A stretch of 64,000 bases of DNA, from positions 49,325-113,324 of the forward strand of contig JAJFFG010000034.1 of assembly GCA_021776825.1 (NCBI GenBank). The letters are read 5' to 3'. Positions within the stretch are counted from its first letter, which is position 1, and the number at the start of each line of letters is the position of its first letter. This stretch comes from Planctomycetota bacterium (GTDB taxonomy: Bacteria; Planctomycetota; JAJSAM01; JAJVHW01). The position numbers and the translations under genes were made by a program. The notes beneath the pieces were generated by a model. It made no database searches. It was not told the origin of the DNA and was given only the letters and a program-made list of their open reading frames with translations. Positions 1-10,415 of this stretch are shown here, piece by piece.

Positions 1-2
1 TG

Positions 3-428
3 CGCAAGTTCGCGTGGGGTCCGATCGTCAGCGGGCTGAACGCCCGCGAGCAGCGGATCACCGACAGCCTCGAGAAGGCCGAAGCGATCGAGGTGGCGAC
101 CCGGGAGTTGGCCGAGACGAACAAGCAGATGCTCGGCGAGGCTCAGCGCGAAGCGCAGGGCATCATCGCGTCTGCCCGTACGTCGGCTCAGACGGCGGCC
201 GCCGAGATCACGGAGAAGGCTCAGTCGGAGATCGAAGCGACCCGCGACCGCGCCAAGCGGGAGCTCGCGCTCGAAGCCGACAAGGCTCGTTCAGCGCTGC
301 GCGCTGACGCGGTCGAGCTGACCATCGACGCCGCGTCCAAGCTGCTCGGCCGTTCGCTGAGCGATGACGACCACCGACGTCTGGCCGAAGAAGCGTTGGC
401 CGACGCGGCCAGGGTCGCCCGCAACTAA
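3..428 (+). CDS. atpF: ATP synthase F0 subunit b, 5' end missing
   Basis: This is the last 141 codons of the b subunit, the peripheral stalk that holds F1 static against the F0 rotor. The window begins inside the gene, so the N-terminal membrane segment is absent. The visible start has the junction motif KFAWGPI and an AREQRI segment, then a long charged Ala/Glu/Arg helix typical of b-subunit coiled coils. The reading frame is open from position 3 to the TAA at 426-428. That stop overlaps the atpH start by one base (TAATG), so translation is probably coupled. Identity is secure from the motif and the operon context. Confidence 0.93.
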   Translation, partial: RKFAWGPIVSGLNAREQRITDSLEKAEAIEVATRELAETNKQMLGEAQREAQGIIASARTSAQTAAAEITEKAQSEIEATRDRAKRELALEADKARSALRADAVELTIDAASKLLGRSLSDDDHRRLAEEALADAARVARN

Positions 429-1009
429 TGGCCAACCCCAGCGAGACCATCGCCCGCGTCTACGCACAGGCCCTCTTCGAGGTGGCTGTGAAGACCGGTG
501 AGGTCGGGCAGGTGCTCGACGACCTACGCGTGATCCACGCGTTGGCTTGGGCGCCGGAGAACCTCGTGATCCGCGAGTTCCTGTTTTCGCCGCGCGTGGA
601 CCGCGACCGCAAGTGGTCGGCCATGCGGTCGGCGCTCGAGGGTCAGGTCTGTCGCCCGGTCCTCGGACTCATGAAGGTCATCATTGACAAGGGCCGCGAG
701 GCCACGTTGGACAACATCGCGGTGCACTTCGAGCGCTTCCGCGATCAGGCCGAGAACCGCCTCCATGCGCACGTCACCGTGGCGCAGCCCATGGACGAGG
801 CATTCCGCGCGGATCTCGTGCGGCGTCTCGAAGCGGAGAGTGGCAAGACGGTCCGCCTGCACGAGCAGGTAGACGAGAACGTTCTCGGCGGGGCGTCGAT
901 CCGCATCGGCGACCGCATCATCGACCGCACCCTGCGCACCCAGCTCCAGAGGCTCCGCAAGAGTCTGCTGGCGCGTGCGACGGAGGACTCCTCGCCGGCC
1001 GCCACCTAG
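428..1009 (+). CDS. atpH: ATP synthase F1 subunit delta
   Basis: The delta subunit joins the top of the alpha3beta3 head to the b stalk. The product is 193 aa, within the usual 175-200 range. The N-terminal helical domain begins at IARVYAQALFEVA, and the C-terminal part carries the family motif VDENVLGGASIRIGDRIID. The ATG overlaps the atpF stop, and atpA follows after 33 bp. The standard order b-delta-alpha-gamma-beta-epsilon supports the call. The subunit is cytoplasmic and membrane associated. Confidence 0.95.
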   Translation: MANPSETIARVYAQALFEVAVKTGEVGQVLDDLRVIHALAWAPENLVIREFLFSPRVDRDRKWSAMRSALEGQVCRPVLGLMKVIIDKGREATLDNIAVHFERFRDQAENRLHAHVTVAQPMDEAFRADLVRRLEAESGKTVRLHEQVDENVLGGASIRIGDRIIDRTLRTQLQRLRKSLLARATEDSSPAAT

Positions 1010-1042
1010 GCCGGAACGAGGCGAACGGGAGAGCACAGAGCA

Positions 1043-2689
1043 GTGAGCATTCGACCCGACGAGATCACCTCGGTCCTGAAGAAGGCCATCGAGGGCTTCG
1101 ACGTCGACCTGTCCATGGACGAGGTCGGCAGCGTGCTCGAGGTGGGTGACGGCATCGCCCGCGTCCACGGCCTCGAGAGCGTGATGGCCAACGAGATGGT
1201 CCAGTTCGAGAACGGCGCCTTCGGCATGGCATTCAACCTCGAAGAGGACTCGGTCGGCATCGTGATCCTCGGCGACTTCCTCGCCATCGAGGAAGGCCAG
1301 ACCGTCAAGCGCACGGGCCGCGTGCTCAGCGTGCCGGCAGGCGAGGGCCTGATCGGTCGCGTCGTCAACGCGCTCGGTGAGCCGATCGACGGCAAGGGTC
1401 CGGTCAAGACCGACAACCTCATGCCGCTCGAGGGCGCCGCCCCCGGCATCGCCGATCGCCAGTCGGTGTTCGAGCCGCTCATGACCGGCATCAAGGCCGT
1501 CGACGCGATGATCCCGATCGGCCGTGGCCAGCGTGAGCTCATCATCGGCGACCGTGAGACCGGCAAGACGTCGGTCGCGATCGACGCGATCATCAACCAG
1601 CGCGGCAAGGGCGTCATCTGCGTCTACGTCGCCGTCGGCCAGAAGGCCTCGACGGTGGCCGGCGTGGTCGACCGCCTCACCGAGAACGGCGCGATGGACT
1701 ACACCATCGTCGTCGTCGCTCCGGCGAACGACCCCGCGCCGATGCAGTACATCGCGCCGTACTCGGGCACCGCGATGGCCGAGTACTTCATGCAGAACCA
1801 CTTCGTGGTCGACGCCAAGGGCAACCCGACGGCGAACGAGGACGGCACGTTCGTCCGCGGTGAGCTCGCGTTCCAGGAAGAGCTCGACCACCTCGAGCGC
1901 AAGCAACTCACCGCCGACTCGGCGCGCGGACTGCATACGCTCTGCGTCTACGACGACCTCTCGAAGCAGGCGGTCGCGTACCGCGAGCTGTCGCTGCTCT
2001 TGCGTCGTCCGCCGGGTCGCGAGGCGTACCCGGGTGACGTCTTCTACTGCCACAGCCGCCTGCTCGAGCGCTCGGCCAAGCTCTCTGACCTGCAGGGCGC
2101 GGGTTCGCTGACGGCGCTCCCGGTCATCGAGACGCAGGCAGGCGACGTGTCGGCCTACATTCCGACGAACGTCATCTCGATCACCGACGGCCAGATCTAC
2201 CTCGAGCCGGACCTCTTCTACGCCGGCGTGCGGCCGGCCATCAACGTGGGCATCTCGGTGTCGCGCGTGGGTGGCAACGCGCAGACGAAGGCCATGAAGA
2301 AGGTCGCCGGTCAGCTGCGTCTCGACCTCGCCCAGTACCGCGAGCTCGAGGCGTTCGCGCAGTTCGCTTCGGACCTCGATGCCAACACGCAGGCGCAGCT
2401 TGCCCGCGGTGAGCGCAACGTCGAGCTACTGAAGCAGGGCCTCTTCAATCCGCTGTCGATGGAGGACCAGGTGCTCGCCATCTTCGCGATGGGCGAGGGC
2501 TACTTCGATGACGTGCCGGTGGACCAGGTCCCGGCCGCCGAGGCCGGCATGGTCGAGTACGTGAAGAATCACCCGTCGGGCGTCATGCAGACGCTCGCCG
2601 ACAAGCCCAAGATGACCGACGAGGTCCGCGCGGATCTCCACGCGGCTCTGAAGGCGTTCAAGGACCACTGGTCGGCGACCGCCGCTTAG
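1043..2689 (+). CDS. atpA: ATP synthase F1 subunit alpha, with an insertion
   Basis: This non-catalytic nucleotide-binding subunit of F1 has 548 residues, about 35 more than the usual 500-515. The Walker A motif GDRETGKTS lies near residue 170, and the signature [15 protein letters not shown] is present. The extra length is concentrated at about residues 252-290, between the conserved AEYFM and [10 protein letters not shown] segments, where most alpha subunits run straight through. The inserted stretch is charged and hydrophilic. The start is GTG at 1043. The usual [11 protein letters not shown] and arginine-finger region (ISVSRVGG) are intact, so the enzyme should be functional. Confidence 0.97.
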   Translation: MSIRPDEITSVLKKAIEGFDVDLSMDEVGSVLEVGDGIARVHGLESVMANEMVQFENGAFGMAFNLEEDSVGIVILGDFLAIEEGQTVKRTGRVLSVPAGEGLIGRVVNALGEPIDGKGPVKTDNLMPLEGAAPGIADRQSVFEPLMTGIKAVDAMIPIGRGQRELIIGDRETGKTSVAIDAIINQRGKGVICVYVAVGQKASTVAGVVDRLTENGAMDYTIVVVAPANDPAPMQYIAPYSGTAMAEYFMQNHFVVDAKGNPTANEDGTFVRGELAFQEELDHLERKQLTADSARGLHTLCVYDDLSKQAVAYRELSLLLRRPPGREAYPGDVFYCHSRLLERSAKLSDLQGAGSLTALPVIETQAGDVSAYIPTNVISITDGQIYLEPDLFYAGVRPAINVGISVSRVGGNAQTKAMKKVAGQLRLDLAQYRELEAFAQFASDLDANTQAQLARGERNVELLKQGLFNPLSMEDQVLAIFAMGEGYFDDVPVDQVPAAEAGMVEYVKNHPSGVMQTLADKPKMTDEVRADLHAALKAFKDHWSATAA

Positions 2690-2727
2690 GCGGGGCGAAG
2701 CCGGACTAGAGAAGGAGCTGCACGACA

Positions 2728-3612
2728 GTGCCCGAGAGCTCGAAGGTCATCCGCAAGCGGATCAAGAGCGTCGCTTCGACGAAGAAGATCACGCGCACCA
2801 TGGAAATGGTCGCGACGTCGAAGTTGCAGCGCACCCAGGGTCGCGTTGTGCAGTCGCGTCCGTACATGGAGTCGCTGCGCGGTCTGATGGAGACGCTCTC
2901 GTCGGCCGTCGAGTCGATCGGACTGTCGCCGCTGTTCGAGCGTCGCAACCCGGTCAAGAAGGTGCTCGTCCTCCTGATCACCGCGAACCGCGGTCTCTGC
3001 GGCGGCTTCAACGCGAACCTCGTGAAGAAGTGCCGCGAGCACCTGGCGTCGCTCGAGGACGAGGGCATCGAGGCCGAGCTGTGGGTCGCCGGCAAGAAGG
3101 GCGTCGGGCAGTTGCGCTTCCGCGGCTACTCGATGGAGCAGACGTTCACCGAACTCTCCGACAACCCGACCTTCGACAACGCCGAGGAGATGGCGAACCC
3201 GCTCATCGAGGCGTTCCTGTCGGCTCAGGTCGATCGCGTCGATGTCGTGTACGCGGACTTCCAGACGGTCGGTCGTCAGCCGCCGACGGCGCAGACGCTC
3301 CTGCCCGTGGGCGGGACCGCCCAGTCGGAAGACTCCGACGCCGTGCGCGAGCTCGGCGACTTCATCTTCGAGCCGAACGCGACCGAGATCCTCGACGAGC
3401 TCGGACCCCTCTTCGTGAAGAACCTCATGTACCGCGTCCTGCTCTCCTCCGTGGCGAGTGAGCAGCTCGCGCGGCGGGTGGCGATGAAGAACGCCACCGA
3501 CAACGCGGCTGAGATGCAGAAGGCGCTCACGCGTCAGTACAACAAGGCCCGCCAGGCACAGATCACGCAGGAGATTGCGGAGATCGTCGGCGGCGTCGAA
3601 GCGCTCAAGTAA
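2728..3612 (+). CDS. atpG: ATP synthase F1 subunit gamma
   Basis: The gamma subunit is the central rotor shaft. The product is 294 aa, normal length. The N terminus has the family pattern KRIKSVASTKKITRTMEMVA, and the C terminus has the long helix MKNATDNAAEMQ that fits inside the alpha/beta ring. The mid-region ITANRGLCGGFN is the gamma signature. Translation starts at GTG 2728, preceded by AGAAGGAG at about 2709-2716. It lies between atpA and atpD in the operon. Confidence 0.97.
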   Translation: MPESSKVIRKRIKSVASTKKITRTMEMVATSKLQRTQGRVVQSRPYMESLRGLMETLSSAVESIGLSPLFERRNPVKKVLVLLITANRGLCGGFNANLVKKCREHLASLEDEGIEAELWVAGKKGVGQLRFRGYSMEQTFTELSDNPTFDNAEEMANPLIEAFLSAQVDRVDVVYADFQTVGRQPPTAQTLLPVGGTAQSEDSDAVRELGDFIFEPNATEILDELGPLFVKNLMYRVLLSSVASEQLARRVAMKNATDNAAEMQKALTRQYNKARQAQITQEIAEIVGGVEALK

Positions 3613-5085
<1,473 letters not shown>

Positions 5086-5088
5086 CCG

Positions 5089-5481
5089 ATGGGTCTCACC
5101 TGCCACGTCGTCTCGCCGGAGCGCCCGCTCTTCGACGGTGAGGTCGAGCACCTTGTCGCACCCGGTTCGCTCGGCGAGTTGGGCATCTATCCGCAGCACG
5201 CGCCACTGGTGTCGAAGCTGATGCCCGGCGTGCTGCGCCTGCACAAGGCGGACGGCGTCGAGAAGCTGGCCGTGCGCGGCGGCTTCATGCAGGTGAAGGA
5301 CGACGACGTGACGCTCCTCGTCACGCGCGCGGTCCGTCCCGAGGACGTCGATCGCGCGACCGTCGAGCGCGAGCTGACGGAGTGCATCGAAGAGCTGCAG
5401 CATCCTGACAGCGACGAGCGGTACGCGTTCCTGTTGGAGCGTCGGACGTGGCTGCAGGTGTGCTTGAAGATGCACGCGTAG
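5089..5481 (+). CDS. atpC: ATP synthase F1 subunit epsilon
   Basis: Epsilon contacts gamma and the c-ring and can inhibit ATP hydrolysis. The product is 130 aa. The N-terminal beta-sandwich domain is clear, with LTCHVVSPERPLFDGEVEHL and then GSLGELGIYPQHAPLV. The C-terminal helical part is short and ends in WLQVCLKMHA. The ATG follows the atpD stop after three bases. This ends the operon; a palindrome-ended repeat element begins about 260 bp downstream and may act as its transcript end. Confidence 0.93.
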   Translation: MGLTCHVVSPERPLFDGEVEHLVAPGSLGELGIYPQHAPLVSKLMPGVLRLHKADGVEKLAVRGGFMQVKDDDVTLLVTRAVRPEDVDRATVERELTECIEELQHPDSDERYAFLLERRTWLQVCLKMHA

Positions 5482-5744
5482 GCGAGGGGACACGTCGATT
5501 GCGGCGGGCGTCGTCGGTGGGCGCGCCTCGACGCAGTGGCAATCGCCGCGCCTCCCATGTTGCTGGTCGGCTCCGCGGGTGCGACACCTCGCCGGCGAGT
5601 GCGTTGGCCCTCGGTCGCACCCTTGCGTGGCCTCCATTTCCCGCGTCACGCTGCTTGCGCTCGGGCGCAACCAGCGCGCCACGGGTGGGGTCCGGGGCGA
5701 CCTCGCCCCCGCCAACCTCGCGCGATCGCTGTGACCACGGCGCC

Positions 5745-6009
5745 GTAGGGGCGGACCCCCTGGTCCGCCCCGCCCGCTGGGTCTCGCTCGCTCGACTCGG
5801 GTCCGATGGCGCTCAGCGAACGACGCCGCTGACGCGAACGGATACCGGACAGGAACTGTTGCCGCTCCTCGCGACCGCGACGGCGTTCAGGCCCGCGACC
5901 GTCATCGCCCGTAGCCGCCCGCCCGACGCCTGTCGTCCGCTGACCGCCATCCACCCGCCGGGACCGAGCGGCGCGCGTCGGCGGGGCGGATCAGGAGATC
6001 CGCCCGTAC
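5745..6009 (+). repeat. Palindrome-ended repeat element, copy 1
   Basis: A 265-bp unit starts with GTAGGGGCGGACC and ends with its inverted counterpart GATCCGCCCGTAC. Each end is itself a perfect hairpin: 5748-5757 with 5762-5771 (10 bp), and 5984-5992 with 5997-6005 (9 bp). The interior is non-coding and about 75% similar by eye to copy 2 at 6099-6369. Further copies are near 38.5-39.2 kb and 42.8-43.2 kb. It looks like a MITE or REP-type intergenic element; no transposase is present. The stretch 5482-5744 before it holds nothing recognisable. Confidence 0.75.
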
Positions 6010-6098
6010 GGGCCGTTGGGTTCATCCGCGCGGATGGTCATCCGACGCGGTGGCAGCGCGCCGGGGATCGGCGGGGGCGATGATCTGTCGACCTCGCC

Positions 6099-6369
6099 GT
6101 ACGGGTGGATCTCCTGATCCACCCCGCCCGCTGGGTCACTCTCGCTCGATGGGGGTCCGAAGGCGCCCAGCGAACGACGTCGCTGAAGCGCACCGCCACC
6201 GGACGGGGACCGTGGCTGCTGCTTCCGACCGCCGCTGCGACGGCGTTCAGGCCGGCGACGATGCTGGCCCGTAGCCGCCCGTCCGGCCCCGGTCGTCCGC
6301 TGACCGCCGTCCACCCGCCGGGACCGAGCGGCGCGTGTCGGCGGGGCGGACCAGGGGGTCCGCCCCTAC
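6099..6369 (+). repeat. Palindrome-ended repeat element, copy 2
   Basis: This is a 271-bp relative of copy 1 in the same orientation. The left terminal hairpin pairs 6103-6111 with 6116-6124, and the right pairs 6343-6352 with 6357-6366. The left stem carries a C-to-T change in one arm matched by G-to-A in the other (GGGTGGATC with GATCCACCC), so pairing is kept. The right half shares with copy 1 the stretch GCCCGTAGCCGCCCG and the ending GTCGGCGGGGCGGA. No open frame with coding character was seen in it. Confidence 0.75.
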
Positions 6370-6431
6370 GGCGGTCCTCCCGAGGGCGATCCGTGGCACT
6401 TCCGGCGCGGCGGTCGACGCCCCACCATCCC

Positions 6432-7799
6432 CTACGGATGCGCCGCGTCCCACGCCTCCCGCTCGTCCAACAACACCGCCGCCGCCAACGGCAGCGGGAT
6501 GTTCCCGAAGCCCAGCAAGCGGTCGTGGAACTCGCGCAGCTTCCCTGCCCCATGCTGCGCCACGTACGCATCGCGCATCCGCTCGATCTCGTGGCGCCCG
6601 ATCCAGTACCCGAGTGGCTGCGTCGGCCACTCCATGTACTTCGTCACCTCGCGCTCCGCCGCTCGCTTCGACATGCCGCTCTCGGCGACGAGGAGATCGC
6701 GCGCTTGCGACGGAGCGATGCGGCCCATGTGGAGCGCCGGATCGACGTAGCACCGCACGGCTCGCCACGCGCGCATCCGCAAGAGCGCCAGCCGATCGAG
6801 CGGCTCGGTGAGCACGCCGGACCGGTCGAGCAGGCCCTCGCTGTAGAAGCCCCAGCCCTCGACGAACACGCTGTTGTAGCCGCGCCCCCGAATACGACTC
6901 TCCACCATGGCGGCACGCGTGAACTGCAGGTGGTGACCCGGCACGCCCTCGTGCGCCGAGACGACGCGCATGAAGTGATCGTCGACGTCTCCGAACCACG
7001 CGGCCTGATCACGCTCGCCCAGGCCGTACGGCAGCGGTGCCACGATGTAGCGTCCGTCGAAGCGGCGCTTGTTGTCGAAGCGGCCCGGCAAGTAACACGC
7101 GAACGCGTACGGCAGCGTCGACGGACCGGCCTCGACGGTCAGGTGACGCGCTTCCTCCGGGACCGAGATCAACCCGGCCGCGACCACGGCGTCCTCGGCT
7201 GCCTTTGCCGCGTCGGCACATCGCGTGACCAGCTCCTCGTGGGTGGTGGCGCAGTGCGAACGCTCCTCGACCATGAGCTCCTGCCACGTTCGTCCGTCGC
7301 CGTGCGCAGCAGCGAACGCTTCCAGGTCCGCGGCCGCCGCACGTCGCGCGCGCTCACCGATGCGAAGGACCTCCTCCGACGTCAGAGCGAAGCCGTGCTT
7401 CCGCCGTAGCAACCACGTGTGCTTCTCGCGGCCCGCCGGTCCCGCCACCACCTTGTCGAACTTGTCCTCGGAGAGACGTGCCGGCGCGACGACGCCGTTG
7501 GGCAGCCCGTGACGCGGCATCTTGTGCAGCGCGCGATCGAGTGCCATCAGCACGACGTGCAGATCGATCCAGTCCTCGTCGGAGAGCGACGTTCGATCGA
7601 TGCGTGCGAGTTCGTCGCGGAGCGTGCGCTGCGCGTCCCGGTTCGCGTCGTTCGCCAGCGTCTTGCGGAGCCGGTTCTCGACACCCCTCATCGGCGACGC
7701 CGTCGGGACACCCTCCTGCGCCACGGCACTGGCGGAGAGGGTGGCGGCAAGCGCGACGGCGAGCACGAGTGCGGCGAGACGGCGGAGCATACCCCTCAT
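6432..7799 (-). CDS. DUF885 family secreted protein (putative metallopeptidase)
   Basis: A 455-aa protein with a signal peptide (LAALVLAVALAATLSASAVAQ). The zinc-binding motif HEGVPGHHLQ sits at about residue 285, with downstream acidic residues in VFVEGWGFYSEGL, as in the DUF885 family; the C terminus has the family pattern QPLGYWIGRHEI. Family members are thought to be zinc-dependent peptidases exported from the cytoplasm. The start could instead be the ATG three codons in (7790). The next gene is divergent, 57 bp away. The TAG stop lies close to the copy 2 repeat. Substrate unknown. Confidence 0.85.
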   Translation of the reverse strand: MRGMLRRLAALVLAVALAATLSASAVAQEGVPTASPMRGVENRLRKTLANDANRDAQRTLRDELARIDRTSLSDEDWIDLHVVLMALDRALHKMPRHGLPNGVVAPARLSEDKFDKVVAGPAGREKHTWLLRRKHGFALTSEEVLRIGERARRAAAADLEAFAAAHGDGRTWQELMVEERSHCATTHEELVTRCADAAKAAEDAVVAAGLISVPEEARHLTVEAGPSTLPYAFACYLPGRFDNKRRFDGRYIVAPLPYGLGERDQAAWFGDVDDHFMRVVSAHEGVPGHHLQFTRAAMVESRIRGRGYNSVFVEGWGFYSEGLLDRSGVLTEPLDRLALLRMRAWRAVRCYVDPALHMGRIAPSQARDLLVAESGMSKRAAEREVTKYMEWPTQPLGYWIGRHEIERMRDAYVAQHGAGKLREFHDRLLGFGNIPLPLAAAVLLDEREAWDAAHP

Positions 7800-7855
7800 T
7801 GTGCCCGCCCCCGGTGGATTGGCGCCTCCCGTAGACTCCGCGTGGGAGGTACGGA

Positions 7856-8776
7856 ATGAAGCTCATGCGTACGGTTGTGATCGGTCTCTGCCTGGTGGTC
7901 TTCGGTCTCGGCGCGCGAGCGCAGGACGAGGACGTCCAGACGTTCACGCTGAGCCAGCCCGCGTGGCGGGCGGAGGTCGGCGACGTCGTCACCAAGACGA
8001 GCGAGATGGTTGGCTCGATCAAGATGACGGCCGTCGGGCCGGACGGCGCCGTGATCTCGGAGCAGGAGGGACCGAAGGAGGACCGCGAGGAACTCGTGAT
8101 GCGGGCGCTGCAGGTCTCCGATGGCGGCCGTGTGACGCATGCGCTCGGGTACCTCTCCTCGTGGTCGCGCGTCGAGGCCGAGAAAGACGACAGCTGTCTT
8201 CACGGCGCGTTCCTCTACCTCTCCTCCGGTGCCGCGCGCGTGATCGAAGGCGGCGGTGACCTGACCTCCGACGCGAAGGAGTGGCTCACGGACGAGACCC
8301 TCGATGCGGACGCCGGGTCGGGCGGGCGGTTCGTCCGGTCGGTCTATCCCGCCGAGCCGGTGGCCGTCGGCGACGAGTGGATCGCCGACACGGACGCGAT
8401 CATCGAGGAGGTGCTTGATGGGTCCGATCGGATGGAGATCGATCCCGATGCCACCGAGATTCGCGTCCAGCTGCTCGAGGTCGACGAGTCGGTCTCGCCA
8501 GCACGGGTCACGTTGCGGTTCTTTGGTCACGTCGAGGTCAGCGGCATGAACGACGAGCGCGTGGGCGAAGTCGTGATCCGAGAGGGCTCCGGCGCGGACC
8601 TGGATGCGCAGGTCACCGTGGACGGTGACGGGTACGTCGTCGAGGGCGAGTTCTCGCTCAGCCTCGGGATGGAGATCGAGCAGCAGGGCGTGGTCGTGGT
8701 CGCGGAGGCCTCCGCCGAGGCGAGGATCCGCCAGACGTTCCAGCTCGGTGGCGACTTCCCAGATCTCCCGGAGTAG
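7856..8776 (+). CDS. Secreted protein of unknown function
   Basis: A 306-aa protein with a clear signal peptide (TVVIGLCLVVFGLGARAQ). The rest is acidic and rich in beta-strand-like patterns (GDEWIADTD, VTLRFFGHVEV, QVTVDGDGYVVEGEF), in the style of planctomycete lipid- or surface-binding proteins. I do not recognise a catalytic motif. The ATG at 7856 has GGGAGG seven bases upstream. It is divergent from the DUF885 gene and convergent with the SRPBCC gene. Confidence 0.75.
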   Translation: MKLMRTVVIGLCLVVFGLGARAQDEDVQTFTLSQPAWRAEVGDVVTKTSEMVGSIKMTAVGPDGAVISEQEGPKEDREELVMRALQVSDGGRVTHALGYLSSWSRVEAEKDDSCLHGAFLYLSSGAARVIEGGGDLTSDAKEWLTDETLDADAGSGGRFVRSVYPAEPVAVGDEWIADTDAIIEEVLDGSDRMEIDPDATEIRVQLLEVDESVSPARVTLRFFGHVEVSGMNDERVGEVVIREGSGADLDAQVTVDGDGYVVEGEFSLSLGMEIEQQGVVVVAEASAEARIRQTFQLGGDFPDLPE

Positions 8777-8812
8777 CAGGACGCCGCTGCGGGCCGAGTC
8801 CGCGACGCCCTC

Positions 8813-9631
8813 TTAGCCGGTCGGCGCCTCAGGCGGATCCGTGAACCCGAGGACGCGTCCGAAGCGACCGTCCGCCGCAAGCAGCCCGACGTTCCAGCCC
8901 GAGGCGACGACTGCGCCGTCGGGGTCCGTGGCCTGCCACCGGTAGTGCACGGTGTCGTGCACGAGCTCGTGCGGACCCGCTTCGAGCGTGAGGCCCTGCA
9001 TCATCTGCCGGCTTGCGGCGATGTGGCCGGAGAGATCGGCGTGACCCGTCACGGACGAGTACGGGTGTCGGAAGTCTCCGTCGTCGGTCATGCACGCGGC
9101 GATGTGGGGGAGGCGCGCGTCGGCGTCGGTCTCGCCCCACGCGGCGAACCACGATGTGACCAGCTCCGCGGCGCGGGCCGCGTTCTGGCGCTGCGCGGAG
9201 ACGTTCGCCAGGACCGATGCGTAGAGACGCCAACCACCACGGTGCTCCGCCGCGGCGCCCGCGCTGGGCAGGCCCGAGTGACGGAGCACGAGATGCGTGC
9301 CCGAGTCCGTCGGCGTCAGCGTGATGTCGACGCGCGTGGAGCCGGGGGCGAACGGCCGTCCGCCCTCGTAGCCCCACGTGAAGGCGAAGTGCCGGTGTGG
9401 CTCGAGGGCGACGACCTCGCCCAGAGCGACGAACCCTGATGCGGAGTAGTCGACTCGCAGCTCACCGCCGACTCGGGGCTCGATCGTCGCGTTGCCGCGC
9501 GCTGCACCGAACCACGACGCGAACGAGTCGGCCTCGGTGAAGAACGCGAACACGGTCTCCGGTCGCGCCGCGATCGTGACCTCGAGTTCTCCGGCGTGTC
9601 CCTCGGGCTTCGTAGCCGGCGCGTCGCTCAT
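8813..9631 (-). CDS. SRPBCC (AHSA1-type) protein fused to a SnoaL-like domain
   Basis: A 272-aa two-domain protein. Residues 10-150 form an AHSA1/SRPBCC ligand-binding fold (ELEVTIAARPETVFAFFTEAD, WFGAARG, VDITLTPTDSGTHLVLRHSGL). Residues 165-270 look like a SnoaL/NTF2-like domain (ELVTSWFAAWGETDADAR, MTDDGDFRHPYSS). The ATG overlaps the TGA of the upstream ArsR gene by four bases, so the two are translationally coupled. ArsR-AHSA1 pairs are common; the C-terminal SnoaL fusion is less usual. Ligand unknown. Confidence 0.85.
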   Translation of the reverse strand: MSDAPATKPEGHAGELEVTIAARPETVFAFFTEADSFASWFGAARGNATIEPRVGGELRVDYSASGFVALGEVVALEPHRHFAFTWGYEGGRPFAPGSTRVDITLTPTDSGTHLVLRHSGLPSAGAAAEHRGGWRLYASVLANVSAQRQNAARAAELVTSWFAAWGETDADARLPHIAACMTDDGDFRHPYSSVTGHADLSGHIAASRQMMQGLTLEAGPHELVHDTVHYRWQATDPDGAVVASGWNVGLLAADGRFGRVLGFTDPPEAPTG

Positions 9632-9939
9632 CGTGACTCTCCTCGAGCTCGCTTCTCGGCGAGCGTCTTCAACCGGTGGAGTGGCTCGGCCCACATGGCC
9701 TCGAGCATCTGCCGCAGCGGCCCGAGCGCTTCGGGCAGCGCACGGTACAGGCGCCGTCGACCGTCGCGACGCACCGTGACCAGGCCCGCCTCGCGCAGCA
9801 CGCGGAGGTGTTGCGAGACCGCGCCGAACGTGACGTCGAAGCGCGCAGCGATGTCGCCGGCGCAGAGCTCCTGCTTCCAGACATACCGCAGGATCTCCTG
9901 ACGGCGGGGTTCGGCGACGGCACGTAGCAGGCTGACCAC
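9628..9939 (-). CDS. ArsR-family transcriptional regulator
   Basis: A 103-aa winged-helix repressor. The N terminus AVAEPRRQEILRYV and recognition helix GAVSQHLRVLREAGLV are diagnostic. It lacks the ArsR metal-binding ELCVCDL box, having ELCAGDIAARF in that place, and belongs to the group that regulates an adjacent AHSA1 gene. Start is GTG at 9939. A palindrome ten bases upstream is the probable operator, implying autoregulation of the two-gene operon. Confidence 0.9.
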   Translation of the reverse strand: MVSLLRAVAEPRRQEILRYVWKQELCAGDIAARFDVTFGAVSQHLRVLREAGLVTVRRDGRRRLYRALPEALGPLRQMLEAMWAEPLHRLKTLAEKRARGESR

Positions 9940-9948
9940 GCACCTATG

Positions 9949-9964
9949 TTTAGCAGTGACTAAA
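9949..9964 (-). promoter_or_regulatory. Probable ArsR operator
   Basis: The inverted repeat TTTAG-CAGTGA-CTAAA lies directly upstream of the arsR-type GTG start in an otherwise GC-rich stretch. Its position and symmetry fit a dimeric winged-helix repressor site overlapping the promoter. From here to 10305 I see no gene. Confidence 0.65.
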
Positions 9965-10305
9965 ATGATGTCAAGGCACGCCAGCCCGGATCGTTCACGA
10001 GGGCGTCGCGGGATCGCGGCGAGATCGAGGAACGGCGTGGGCGAACGCCGTCACGATTCACGTCCGGCCGTCGCACGCTGCCCTGGTGGCTCCGAGTGCG
10101 TGAGATCTCGTTCCGGAGACGCGCATGCACCCTCTCGATGCGACTGTTCGAATGAGACAGTGAAGCGGATCCGGGGCGGGAGATCGCGTGCTCGGGACCG
10201 CCAGGCGTGGCGTCCTCGTGAACGATGCGGGCTAGCGCGGCGACCTGGCGAACCTCGACGACGCGCGACTCGTGGACGGGGCGACGCAGCCGCCCTCCGA
10301 GCCGG

Positions 10306-10373
10306 TTCTCTCGTAGCAGCTGTTCTCTCGTAGCATCTGGTCTCTCGCAGCATCTGGCCTCTCGCTGCATCTG
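10306..10373 (+). repeat. 17-bp tandem repeat, four copies
   Basis: Four 17-bp units (10306-10322, 10323-10339, 10340-10356, 10357-10373) share the core CTCTCGTAGCATCTG with one to three changes each. They end about 40 bp before the start of the small lipoprotein gene, so they could lie in its promoter or leader. Confidence 0.7.
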
Positions 10374-10415
10374 GACCTGACGGAGCGGTGATGCGCTGCA
10401 CGTAGACTGCTCACC

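Noticed and set aside
524..2053. A 509-codon frame antisense to atpH/atpA, and the 1,009-codon frame at 2686-5715 antisense to atpG-atpC.
   Set aside because: These are mirror frames of strongly biased GC-rich genes; the sense genes are certain.
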